Source: Tenodera sinensis
Taxonomy: Eukaryota; Arthropoda; Insecta; Mantodea; Mantidae
Length of the DNA stretch: 64,000 bases
Assembly: GCA_030765045.1 (NCBI GenBank)
Contig: CM060964.1
Location: 318,254,128 to 318,318,127, forward strand
Reading direction: 5' to 3'
The notes under the pieces are model-generated. The model did no database searches, had not been told where the DNA came from, and was given only the letters and a program-made list of their open reading frames with translations. Shown here in pieces: positions 22,415-32,743 of this stretch. The translations under genes and the position numbers were made by a program. Positions within the stretch are counted from its first letter, which is position 1; each line of letters starts with the position of its first letter.

Positions 22415-22610
22415 CCCCATAGAACTAGCTTGGGCCAAGGTGAAACGAATAGTTAGAGAAAAGTAACAGATGACCTTTCCTAACAGGAATTGCACGATAT
22501 AACGCTGGAGAGTATGTCACTTGCAACCGAAAGAGGCTGACAGGTTTTTGAAAACATATAGAAAAGGTATAAAATTATCTGTGGGAGAGAGACGGAGTAC
22601 TTGAAAATAT

Positions 22611-22965
22611 TTGAATTTGAATTTATTGAGTGCTAAAGCATTTACATTTGGGCTGCCCTTGAACTGGGGTCCTGGCCCTTTCGTCATAGGGAAGCCTCTT
22701 AAGATTTCTTACATATATTTAGATTTTGAAGTGTGCTGTTGTTTATCACTTCTGCTAATGTTTCTATTCACTTACAGTGCTCCATTTTCACAACACTTAT
22801 TTTCCTCTGAGCTAGCAGCTGAAATTACATTTGACAATAGAGATATGCTCAACGGAAAGTGCAGACTGTTGCCCGATACATTCAAAATCTTAAAATTAGT
22901 AATCACTGACAATATCTCCTCACTACACAAAACATAATCCACTATGATTTGGCTATATGGAATAG
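22611..22965 (-). mobile_element. LINE fragment with endonuclease C-terminus
   Basis: A 355-bp insertion in the Tc1-like element, flanked by TTGAAAATAT (22601-22610, 22966-22975). The copy at 56893 lacks it, giving the empty site. On the minus strand it reads like the end of an APE-type endonuclease (VDYVL...NSxHFPLSI; the catalytic Asp of SDH is changed) and then jumps to a 3' end with AATAAATTCAAATTCAAA as tail. RT is absent. The same insertion, in the same place, is found at 51625-51987. Confidence 0.65.
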
Positions 22966-23423
22966 TTGAAAATATCGTTTCTGTTTTATAAGCTAAATGT
23001 ACTGCATGAACTAAAATTAAAGTTTAAGCTCCGCTACTTTGAGTGACTTCTTTGATTTGATCACGCTAGTGAAAAAAAGATGTGTCCTTAACAGCAGTTT
23101 CCAGAAAGCAATTGTCCATGTGTACCAAACATTAAAAGCTGAAGCTGAAGAAAAAGAAGTAGAAGTCTGTGTAAGTAAAGTAGCTCTCATGGCAAGAAGT
23201 GCTGGTCTTTTAGGGGCAAGTAGAAAGTGTGTATGTTTCTCATATTTGCTACACAATGACTGCTTGAGAACCTCGTGCATTCATTTAATAAAAACAGTTG
23301 TGTTTAATCTTAAAATTAAATTCCTAGGCAATTTAAGGAGCATTTATAGGTTGTCTGATAGGGTAGCAATAAGTTTTAAACATATATTACTCATTTTATC
23401 ATAGTATGGGAAAGATGCATTAG

Positions 23424-23743
23424 TATTTATTTATGCCAACAAACTTACTGTTGGTGTTTTTAAACACACAAGCCGTGTGTGGGCAAAGTTTGAGAGGTAG
23501 AACTGGAACTTAAAAATTCAATGCCACATCTGGGATTTGAACCACAGACCTTCCGCTTACCAGGCGGTTGCTCTAACCATTGAGCTATTGTGACAAACTG
23601 CCAGAATGGCATTAAATTCTCAAACCATTCTGGCGGTTTGTCACAATAGCTCAATGATTAGAGCAGCCGCCTGGTAAGCTGAAGGTCTGTGGTTCAAATT
23701 CCAGTTGTGGTATTGAACTATTAAGTTCCAGTTCTACCTCTCA
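23424..23743. repeat. inverted SINE dimer with 13-bp target duplication
   Basis: Two tRNA-headed SINE monomers lie head to head: arms 23489-23609 and 23625-23745 with a 15-nt loop. The heads contain ATAGCTCAATG.TTAGAGC (A box) and GTGGTTCAAATTCC (B box), with a CTGGTAA anticodon-like loop. The left arm has a longer tail (23424-23488). The whole structure is bounded by AAAGATGCATTAG (23411-23423 and 23744-23756), so it inserted as one unit. Confidence 0.85.
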
Positions 23744-24461
23744 AAAGATGCATTAGGTTTCTTTGGTGGATTTGTAGGAAAGGTACATTTCTGTTTTCAA
23801 CTGGTGTTAAAAAATCTAATATCTTTATACTTACTTATCTTTATTACAGCATGAATTTTGTACAGTGCAAAGAGTTATGAAAACATTTGAGAGGGGGAAG
23901 CCATTTGTCACACCTGGGAAACATAAGAACTGGCCTCAATCTGTAACTGGCATAGATGATTTTGCTAACGACCTATTGGACAATTTATATATAATAAGCT
24001 GAATCATGGTAAGACACTGTTTAGCATAGCTTGTTTAGGGTTTTCAAGTACAACTATGTGAAATTATATTCCTCTTTAATTTATGTGCAGGAAACACAGT
24101 AACAGCTAAGCTTGTGCTAGAGCATATGGAAAAGCATTATGAGACATATCTGTTTTGTGGTTCGCTGTCATCATTGAGGATACGTTTAAAGGAAATGGGT
24201 TTTAAGTGGACCAAGGAGAATGGTCTTATATATGTAAGAAAAACTCCAGAGATTCAGTTCAACAGGTCGTGTTTTTTAAGAAAATATATGAGAAACCTGG
24301 AAAGTGAAAGACCAAAGCCTGTGGTATTTGTGGATGAAACAGCGATTTTTATGAATGGTAAGCTTATATCAATATTTACGATTAGATACATAGATAGTAG
24401 TTTTTAGAAAACATTTGATATGAAGGTATTATTTGTGATTATCTGGTTATAGGGTCTGCAA

Positions 24462-25424
24462 CAGTGGCGGCTCGTGACTTGTCGCAGTGGGTGTGCAGTA
24501 CATTACATCCTCTCCACCTTTACTCCCTTTCTTTCTCTAACACACACCACACAATTCTAATTCTAAATTCATATGGACAATTGAGCTCTTATGTTTTGCT
24601 ATTTTTTGTTTTAAATGACCAATATCACAAGAACTATTATTTGCCCAGACACCACTTCTCTCACTCGCAAACACTAAAAGAACGGAAAACAGCTTCTCTT
24701 ATAAAAATAAACCCGAAAGATTTATCTCCTTTAGTTTCCCCATGTTATTCATTTCCACACTTTCACAGATTCAAATTTACCGCTATGTGCAGACACAACT
24801 GCATGCAACTTTCTGCCAGAACACAAACATAACAAACAGTAATAAACACTGTAACAAAATAACTATTCCAAACTGAAGTACTGACCTTAGTAAATTGCGA
24901 CATGAAGAGTATATGCATTTATAATCGTTTAATAAGACTAGATGTAGGTAATTGTGTTTATAACATTGATATAATATAGAAGATGGCTACATGATATTTA
25001 GAACTGTCACGTTGGCTGCCTAGTAGGTTCTGTTAAACGGGAGGGAAATGCTTGTAGCAAGAAAAACGGAGGGACTAGTTTGAGAATGTAGTGCGCTTGC
25101 GCGGTAAGAATCGCATGTGTTGGTCTTGTCGATTATGCTGCCTTAACTCGCCGTACTCTTAAATGCAAGCTTTGCACCGCTCCCCGCGTACCCCTCGCCA
25201 TAAAAGCTACCTTCGCCAGTCGCAAAATCGGGCTTATGCGTCTCAGCTTGACTGAGTGAGTTATTTGGTAAAGAGGGCGCGGGAAAATTAAACGAGCAAG
25301 TTCATATACGTACAAGAAAGTTGGACATTCGACTTTTTCATATGCATGTCTATACACATTCGCATGCGGAAAAAATTAATGGGTGTGCAGTTACGAGTAT
25401 GCGATCCCCCAGGAACCGCCACTG
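24462..25424. mobile_element. non-autonomous hAT element, 963 bp
   Basis: Terminal inverted repeats CAGTGGCGGCTCGTGA (left) and CAGTGGCGGTTCCTGG (right, reversed), 8-bp target duplication GTCTGCAA (24454-24461 and 25425-25432). No transposase motif is inside. It landed about ten bases into an exon of the DDE gene. Confidence 0.92.
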
Positions 25425-26570
25425 GTCTGCAACATATTCATGGAGTAAACCTGAGGTTGTTCGTAGTAAACCCCAGGAGTCATGCGTCGACCTGCTGAGG
25501 GAGGAAGATTGGTCATTATACATGCTGGAACAAAAGATGGCTTTATTCCTGGTAAAGTAGTTTTTGATGGGTTATATGCTGCTTCACAATTATATTTTTG
25601 TTTTCTTATTCTGGATTTTAATAGCATGTTATGTGTATTCTTTGTGTCGAAGGTGCCGATTTGATATTTTCCTCCAATCTGAAGACTGGTGCAATGAAAA
25701 GCAAAACTTTTCAAAAATGGTTGCTGCAGCAGCTTGTTACTGGATTGAGGAGTTTAGGACCCAGTCTAACTGTTATGGACAATGCATCATACCACAGTAA
25801 ACTTGCAGAACAGCAGCCAGCATCACAGTGGCGGAAAGATCAGTTAATGGTGCTTATAATGGTTATGTATTTTAAGAAGCAAGCAATGTTTATTGATCGT
25901 ATTTATGAGTATATAATATTTTCCTTTCTATTTTCAGATCTGGTTGAGAGAAAATGCTGTGCCAGTGCCAGGCAGTGCAAACAAAAATGGATGTGAAATA
26001 ATACCTACTGCAGTTAAGACATAAGTTACAGAGTAATAAGAAATAAATATGTTCCAGATATGTCAACGATGAAATATTGATGCAAGAAGGATATTCAGTA
26101 TTAAGGCTTGCCCCTTACCACTCATTTTTCAATGCCCTAGAGCTTGTGTGGTCAATGACAAGGAATTGTTACAATAAGTCAGTAGCTTCATGGCCAGGAC
26201 ATGGATTGGATCAAGCTAGAGCTGCATGGAAGGAAACCCACAACCAGGTACATAAACTGAATGGTATTTGGTATTTTAAGTATAAGAGTTACTTTAATAA
26301 CAATGTTAGAACTTTCACAATACTGTAATCATGATACTAATTAAGTCAATGTTTTAACAGGTAACACCAGAAATGTGGAGCAACGAAGTAAAGCACTTAG
26401 GAAAGCTAATTATGAAGTACTACAATGACAAAGTAAGAAATGCTTCACAGGTAGAGGAATTTGTGACTGACCTAAGAGAAAGTGATGAGGATAGTTCGAA
26501 GGAAAATAAAGAGGAAGAAGAATTAGCCATCCCTTTGGAGTCAGTTGCTGGAACCTCAGTATTGCGATAA

Positions 26571-27040
26571 GATGTTTGTACTAAAATTATATATCGCACT
26601 CAACAGTGTTCACATAAGAGCAATTTGCTATACTATTGTATTGAATTAACTACAGCAGCAAATTACACCTTGTTTTACAGATTACTTCTACCAGCAATGT
26701 GATATGATGAATTGACTGCACTTCTGGTACCAGAAAGCATGACAACAAAGTTAAGTGAAAGCATTAATGGAGTGGAAATAAACAATCTTTGCAATAATTA
26801 ACAGCATGCTACAAAATAAATTCCTCAATTAGAAAGTATCCATCCATTGTGGTATTTAAAGAGAAGCATTTTGATGCGGTTTCTTTCATTGATCATTAAT
26901 CCAAAAGTGTGTTACTTATCTTTCATCAGATGCTGAAATCGTCTTCACAATATGGACCAAAGCAGATAGATGACCAGTAGATCCTCCTTTTGAGATTAGC
27001 ACATAGGATTTTTAAACAAGGTCAGCATAAGCTTTCATGC
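26571..27040. other. no recognisable feature
   Basis: AT-rich 3' flank of the DDE gene; nothing further identified. Confidence 0.4.
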
Positions 27041-27044
27041 TTCT

Positions 27045-27850
27045 TTTGTAGTATTATTTATGTATTTAAATTGTATAAAAAATCAAGTAAAACCTTTTTT
27101 TATGAAAATATTACAGTTAAATTATGTATTTTGCTCATGCTCATAATCGAGTATTTCTTATGCATTTAACTTGTATTTTTTATTTCATCTTGCATGTTGA
27201 TTATTACAGTATTAAAAATCAAGTAAAACCTTTGTGTTTATCTGAAGGTATTACAGTTAAATTATGTATTCTACTCATGCTCATAGTTGAGTATTACTTA
27301 TGCATTTAAATTGTATTTTTTATTTCATCTTGCATGTTGATTATAACAGTATTATAATCAAGTAAAACCTTTGTTTTAGAGGTTGAATCAGAAACTGAGA
27401 AATTCAATGCCATAGTCGGGATTTGAACCAAGGATCTTCTGCTTATTGAGCGGCTGCTCTAACCATTAAGTTACCATGGCCAACCTTTGTTTTATCTGAA
27501 AGTATTACAGTTAAATTATGTATTTTACTCATGCTCATAGTCGAGTATTATTTATGCATTTAAATTGTATTTATTATTTCATCTTGCATGTTGATTATAA
27601 CAGTATTAGAAATTAAGTAAAATCTTTGTTTTTATCTGAAAGTGTTAGTTAAATTATGTCTTTTACTCATGTTCATTGTCAAGTATTATTTATACATTTA
27701 AATTGTATTTTTTATTTCATCTTGCATGTTGATTATAAAAGTATTAAAAATCAAGTAAAACCTTTGTTTTTATGTGAAAGTATTACAGTTAAATTGTTTA
27801 TTTTATTCATGCTCATTGTTGAATATTATTTATGCATACCCAAAATAAAA
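27045..27850 (+). repeat. tandem array, about 139-bp unit, five to six copies
   Basis: The anchor GTTAAATTATGTATTTTACT recurs at 27116, 27256, 27510, 27648 and 27788. Spacing is 138-140 bp once the SINE in the third unit is removed. Units end in ATTTTTTATTTCATCTTGCA. Confidence 0.9.
27379..27481 (-). repeat. tRNA-derived SINE monomer
   Basis: Same family as the inverted dimer at 23424: B box as GGGATTTGAACC on the plus strand, head at the right. It is bounded by AACCTTTGTTTTA (27366-27378 and 27482-27494). It shows that single monomers also move. Confidence 0.88.
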
Positions 27851-28054
27851 TAATGCTATGTATATATTTACAGTCTTGTTTACTGTTTTGTTTCATGTTC
27901 CTGACAGCTGAAGACAAACTACAGTGGATGAAGCTTGTGCACAGAGGCTGCCAAATATTAGAAGCTAGTACTGTTGAGTCTTAAAAAAATTATTTGTGTA
28001 TATTGCATTAATGTACATATCAATGTTAAGATTCCTATAACCATCTTTTTGTAT

Positions 28055-28310
28055 ATATTTCTTGTGTCCATGTGCATGTGACTGAACTGCTCCTAATGGC
28101 TGGACTGATTGTTATGAAATGTGTGTGTGATCAAGTTCATTTGAGAATGGTTTAGATCCACAATTTGATCCCATAGAAAATGTTGCTCTTTATATATTTC
28201 TTCTGTCCATGTGTATGTGACTGAGCTGTTCTTAATGGCTGGACTGATTCTTATGAAATGTGTGTATGATGAAGTTGATTTGAGAATGGTTATCATACTA
28301 CGATCCGCTT
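28055..28310 (+). repeat. two tandem copies of about 137 bp
   Basis: TGTCCATGTGCATGTGACTG and AATGGCTGGACTGATTNTTA recur 136-139 bases apart. The sequence upstream (27935-28050, AGAAGCTAGTA...TACATATCAATGTTAAGATT) recurs at 39155-39260, so this belongs to a dispersed element. Confidence 0.75.
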
Positions 28311-28423
28311 CAAGGATAATCTTTTTTTTCATTTTGTTGGTTTTTTGCATATCACTTGCATCATAGCTTAGTGTTATTACATTACAATTCATATTTACTA
28401 AACTGCATGCTTATTGAGAATAT

Positions 28424-31400
28424 GTTGTTGTTCTTGTTTTCTAGTGCCTTGCATCTGGCAATAAAGCCATTAGCATTCGTGCTTTCCAATACTTTTGAAC
28501 TGTAGTTTCTTCTGATCTTAATGCTTCACAGGTCTTCAAGTGGTCTTCGTTCATTTCTGCTGGATCGTTACACAGGACACATATTGGTGAGGCTGAGATA
28601 CCTATTCTGTAGAGATGACTTGCTAAGCAGTCGTGATTTGTCAATAGTAGGAAGGCTGCAACCGCTGTTTTCCTTGGTCTCTGGGGGATTATATCTGGGT
28701 TGGAAAGTAGTGTAATCCATTTTTTATCTTTGGCATTTGTTTCTATTTCTTGTAGGTATGAATGAGAAAAATTTTTAATGATCAAGCGTTTTATTGAGGA
28801 ATATGAGAAATTGAATTTAGACTTTTGTTTTATTGTTGTGCCTTTCTTTGCAAGTGAGTCTGCAGCTTCGTTCCCCATGACTCCACAGTGTGCTGGAATC
28901 CATTGCAGATGAACAGTCTTATTAACTTTTTGGGGTTGTGTTAACATTTTGTAGCATTCTCTAATTTTTGTTGACTTCTTTGTAGTATTTGAACATATTC
29001 CCTGAATTGCAGCTTTAGAATCCAAAAGAATTACTGCCTTGTTAAATTTATTTAAGGGAAGATTTAATAATTGTCGGAGAGCAATGTGTATAGCCTCTAT
29101 TTCCCCATCATAGTTTGTTATGTCTCTGCCAACAGAATGATAAAAGGAAAAATATGAACACGTAACTCCAGCTCCAGTAAGGTTTTCCTTGGTGGATCCA
29201 TCAGTATATATGTGCAGCCATTCTTCTGTAGGATACCTAGTATTGGTTGTTTCCAGAGCTAGAAGTTTTTGTATTCCTTTTGGTGTGTCTGATTTACTTA
29301 TTTCCTCTATTAATTCCAAATTGAAGGTAGGTTGCAATAATTCCAATGGATTTTCTCTTATAAGTAGATTTTCTCTGGTGTTAGGAATGTTCAATTTCGA
29401 TTTAATCTGTGTTACCTTTTCTAGGAAACTACTATGAGTTTTAAGGATTGAAGGGGGAAGGTCCTCTTCTGTCCATTTAGAGTTTGGCAGTCGTAACATT
29501 TTCTCGTGTTGGAGCAATGCTTGTTCTTCTATTTCTGTTGTTATTGATGGGGTCCGTGTTAAGGCAAGCATGGCATCAATAGGTGTGGATTTAACTGCTC
29601 CAGTGATTAGGCGAAGAGCCTGATTTTGCATTTGTTCAAGTTTATTGATGTTAGCATTTGCTGCTGTTATTAAAGCTTCAGAACAGTACAAGAGGTTTGG
29701 TTTAACATACATTTTGTATGTTGTGTTAAGGACTCTCCTTGAGCAGCCCCAGTTAGCACCAGCTAACCTTTTCAGGATTTGCAGTTTCTTTTCAACCTTT
29801 TCTGAGATGTTTGTTATATGTTTTTTCCAACTTAGCTTTCTGTCGAAAGTGATGCCTAAGTATTTGGCATCATCAACTGCTTTGAGTGGTTTACCATTAT
29901 AATTTATGTTAATATTAACTGGTTTGTATTTTAGTGTAAATAATTCATAATTTGTTTTTTCCACATTGATAGTCATGAGGTTTTTGGAGCTCCATTCATG
30001 TACTTTGTTTAGGGCTGTTTCTATTCTGTCTTTAATTAATTCAGGTTTTTTTGGAGAGCCTGAAGTCCAAATGACTACATTGTCAGCAAATAAAGCAATT
30101 TTGGTTTCTAAAGTTTTTATTATTGATGGAAGGTCATTTATATATATGTTAAAGAGTGTTGTGCTCAGAACAGCACCTTGTGGAAGTCCTCGGTGTGTTT
30201 GTTTATATTTGGAAATGTATGTATTATATTTTGTGGCACAAAATCTTTGTGAAATAAACTGAGTTATTCATTTAAGCATGTTACTTTTCACACCTATTGA
30301 TTGCAACTTCTCAATTAATTTGTTTCTCCAGACTGAGTCATATGCTGATTTGAAATCAATGAATACTGCTAAGGTATCCTCCTTTCTATTGAAAGCTTCC
30401 TTGATGTCTTGGCTTAGTAGGAGTACATTTTCACTTGTACTATGATTCTGTCTGAAGCCGGTCTGTGAACTAATAATTAAGTTGTAATATTCTAGGAACC
30501 AGTTAAGTCTAGATGCCACCATTCTTTCCATCACTTTTGCAATAACACTGGTCAAAGATATTGGTCTGAAACTATTAATATTGTTTGAAGGTTTGTTTTT
30601 CTTTAAAATCGGGATGATAATGGCTTTTTTCCAGTCGGAAGGTACAGTCATTCTCCAACATGTGTTATACAGTTTAAGTAGGATTTCTTTTCCTTTCCTG
30701 CCAAGGTGTTTAATATACTCTGGGTGGATCTTGTCAGGTCCTGGAGATTTTTTGTTCTGTAATTGTTCTATTGCTAAATCCAGTTCTGTTTTGTTAAAAT
30801 CCTGAATAAAAATATCATTTTGTATACCTTTTGGCTTATTAGTTTCTCTGATAGTTTTTTGGATAGCCTTATCTTGTTTTTTATACGCTTGGGGTATTCT
30901 TTGTGACTGAGCATAAAACTTGTTAAGGGATTCTGCTATTTCCCTATCTGTAGTTAAACTTTTGTTATTATGTTTTAATGGTTCAGCTGTATTTTTTGAT
31001 AATTTTGTTTTATTAAGGAATTTGTATATTTTATTTCCATCTTTCCTATAGTCCATATGTTCTACAAAATTTGTGAAATTGGCCCTCTTTACTGTAATTA
31101 ATTCTTTCTTAAAAATGGCTGCTTTTCTTCTCCAGTTTTGTACATCTTCTGGACACTTGGTTCTTTCGGCTTTGAATCTTGCTATATTTCTTTCGTGTTT
31201 TAACTTAGATAAAGATGGAGACAAAAAGTAGCTATATTTCTTTAACTTTCCTTTGGGGATATGTGTTTTGGCTGCTGTCAATAATATTTCACAAATTTTT
31301 TTATTCATTTCATCTGTTGACTTGAACTCTGATTCTAACAGTATATTACACTTCCCTTCTATCTCATTTTGGAAACTGGACCAATCTGCTTTTTTAAAAT

Positions 31401-32591
31401 TTTCCAAGAAGTTTTAATTTTTGGTTTGTTACTTTTATTTATTAGACCTCTTATGGAGTTTATGGCGATTCTGTGGCCTGAACCTGGGTCTTCTATTATT
31501 TCTCTTTTTGTATTGTCAATTATGTCAGATGTCACCATCAGAAGATCAGGATTTGTACCTGAACCATTATAATGAAGGTAAGTGGGTGGATCATTTGGAT
31601 TAAATATTAATTCCATTGTTGATGAGTTTAATAGGTCTTCTATGACTCTTCCTGCTGAATTTATATCTCTGTAGCCCCACCTAGGGGAGTGTGCATTAAA
31701 ATCACCTATTAAAATACTTTTGGGTTCTATGGGAATAGAATTTAGATCTAGTGTATTTTCTGGAGGATTGTAGATACTGTAAATTCTATAGTGGTAGTTA
31801 CTTTTCCATACTTATTTTAACTATTTCTGATTTATCTTGTTCTTCCATTGTTTTTTGGATTTGGATAGTAGCTTTCATATTTCTTTTAATTCCTGTAAGA
31901 ATACCACTTGCTATTTGATGAGCCTTTGGAAGTATATGTGTAGTGTACTGATCCATTTCAAAGTATATTTCCTGTTCTTCCGATATATTGGCTTCTTGTA
32001 CTGTGAAGACATCTATATCTTGGTCTTTTAATATTTTCATTAGGTCTTGTTTTTTAGGCTGGGACATGCCTCCTGCATTCCATTGTAGAATTCTTAAATT
32101 ATTGGAATTGTTGCGATGAAATTTGCCTAAAGATGTCCCCACCCGGAGATCCGATTGGGGGACAGTTTTAACTCCGGAATGTTTATCTTTAGGACTCACA
32201 TTCATGTATATGGCTTTCATGTAACTGTTTTCTTAACGGGCACCAGTTTTACAATGTGGCAGTTACATCACCCGACTTAAACCCCCATTTTGCAAGGGGA
32301 ACCACACCTATCGTTGGTCAACGGGTCCATCGGACCTAGCCGGGAGGACTAAATAGGTGGTATTTAGACCCACCGACCTTCCCCTCATGTGCCTCTGAGG
32401 GACACTGTTGTGCTGTGATAGGCCAGCACATATGTAAATGACATTTCCTCCATTTTAGATGAAACAGTTATACCGCTGTGATTCGGTCCCCTGAGCCTCA
32501 TCTGTTAAAAGCAGGGTGCACCACAGGCAGGATGAGGATGGGAATTGGGTAGGAGAGGCTATAGGAGGCGCATCACTACCCCTTACTACCC
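28424..32591 (-). mobile_element. full-length LINE (EN-RT-RNase H), copy 1
   Basis: 4,168 bp bounded by a perfect 14-bp duplication CTTATTGAGAATAT (28410-28423, 32592-32605). The 5' end on the minus strand is GGGGTAGTAAGGGGTAGTGA. A GC-richer leader of about 370 bp precedes the ORF and the 3' end is AACAAGAACAACAAC, a CAA-type tail instead of poly(A). No ORF1 is present. RT plus RNase H and a CAA/TAA-type tail point to the I-like group; exact clade not determined. Confidence 0.9.
28441..32220 (-). pseudogene. LINE polyprotein EN-RT-RNase H, nearly complete
   Basis: Order on the minus strand: endonuclease (32220-31359: LRILQWNAGG, VQEAN, GDFNAHSPRWG, then SGHRI), RT (RPISLTSVIAKVMERM, FIDFKSAYDS, LPQGAVLSTTLFN, FADNVVIW), RNase H (TDGS, DGEIEAI, LDSKAA, QWIPAHCG..GNEAADSLAKKG) and a final Cys/His motif (CVLCND...DHLKTC). 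From 31407 to 28441 the frame is open for 989 codons except one TGA at 30268-30270, where a Trp codon is expected. Frameshifts lie near 31395 and in the endonuclease centre. Two catalytic Asp positions differ from the usual pattern: SGH for SDH and FADN for FADD. Confidence 0.85.
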
Positions 32592-32743
32592 CTTATTGAG
32601 AATATTATACCATATTATTTATTGAAATAATGTTCCAAAGTACAATTAGAAATATACATTGTTCAAATTTGTAAGGTACAATACTGATCTGAGTATTTTA
32701 CATGATTTTTCATGAATTTTGACAACATATACATATGTATTCA
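32592..32743. other. host spacer between two LINEs
   Basis: About 150 bp including both target duplications. It is AT-rich with no feature. Confidence 0.7.

Larger units (their letters stand above)
17137..22418 (-). mobile_element. gag-only LTR retrotransposon, recent insertion
   Basis: Two direct repeats of 554 bp (17141-17694 and 21861-22414) begin TGAGACAG and end GCCACA on the minus strand. They differ at one position that I can see (17166 T, 21886 A). CCCC at 17137-17140 and 22415-22418 is the 4-bp target duplication, confirmed by an unoccupied related site near 52.17 kb. A tRNA-Lys-like primer site lies inside the 5' LTR and a purine-rich tract (AACAAGGGG) before the 3' LTR. The interior has one gag ORF and about 1.8 kb of non-coding sequence with a minisatellite. 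No protease, RT, RNase H or integrase is present, so mobility must depend on enzymes from elsewhere. Confidence 0.9.
16805..23062 (+). mobile_element. Tc1/IS630-like element, interrupted by LTR element
   Basis: The two halves (16905-17140 and 22415-23062) together match the elements at 51385-52991 (minus) and 56260-57103 (plus). The residual coding part is the C-terminal third of a DDE_3 transposase, up to the conserved block SPHTCDLNP where the LTR element interrupts it. The remainder (IELAWAKVKRIVREK) resumes at 22419. A LINE-derived insert at 22611-22965 is shared with the 51-kb copy. The right terminal repeat is lost: the sequence runs into another transposase gene at about 23062. A piece of repeat A (16828-16915) lies in the left end. 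Confidence 0.7.
23060..26570 (+). pseudogene. DDE_3 transposase gene with introns, disrupted
   Basis: Exon-like blocks in order: ~23060-23231 (N-terminal helix region, KAIVHVYQTLKAEAEEKEVE), ~23850-24003, 24092-24358 (first catalytic Asp in FVDETAIF, 24333), 25425-25551 (IHAGTKDGFIPG), 25652-25867 (second Asp in VMDNASYHS, 25778), 25938-26246 (third acidic residue Glu in NALELVW, 26140) and 26362-26570 (acidic C-terminus, stop at 26568). Introns have GT...AG ends and join in frame, for example at 25552/25651 and 26247/26361. Frameshifts near 23970 and 25480, stops near 26020, and a hAT element in the fourth exon show that it is dead. The family is the spliced IS630-like DDE group of arthropods; whether it was ever a host gene cannot be told. 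Confidence 0.7.

Noticed and set aside
22611..22937. leucine-rich-repeat exon (LKILNL.GNSL)
   Set aside because: The following HFPLSI and preceding VDYVL fit the end of a LINE endonuclease better, and the piece has a LINE-type tail and target duplication.
23460..23745. CRISPR-like or terminator hairpin
   Set aside because: The arms are tRNA-derived SINE monomers with A and B boxes inside one target duplication.
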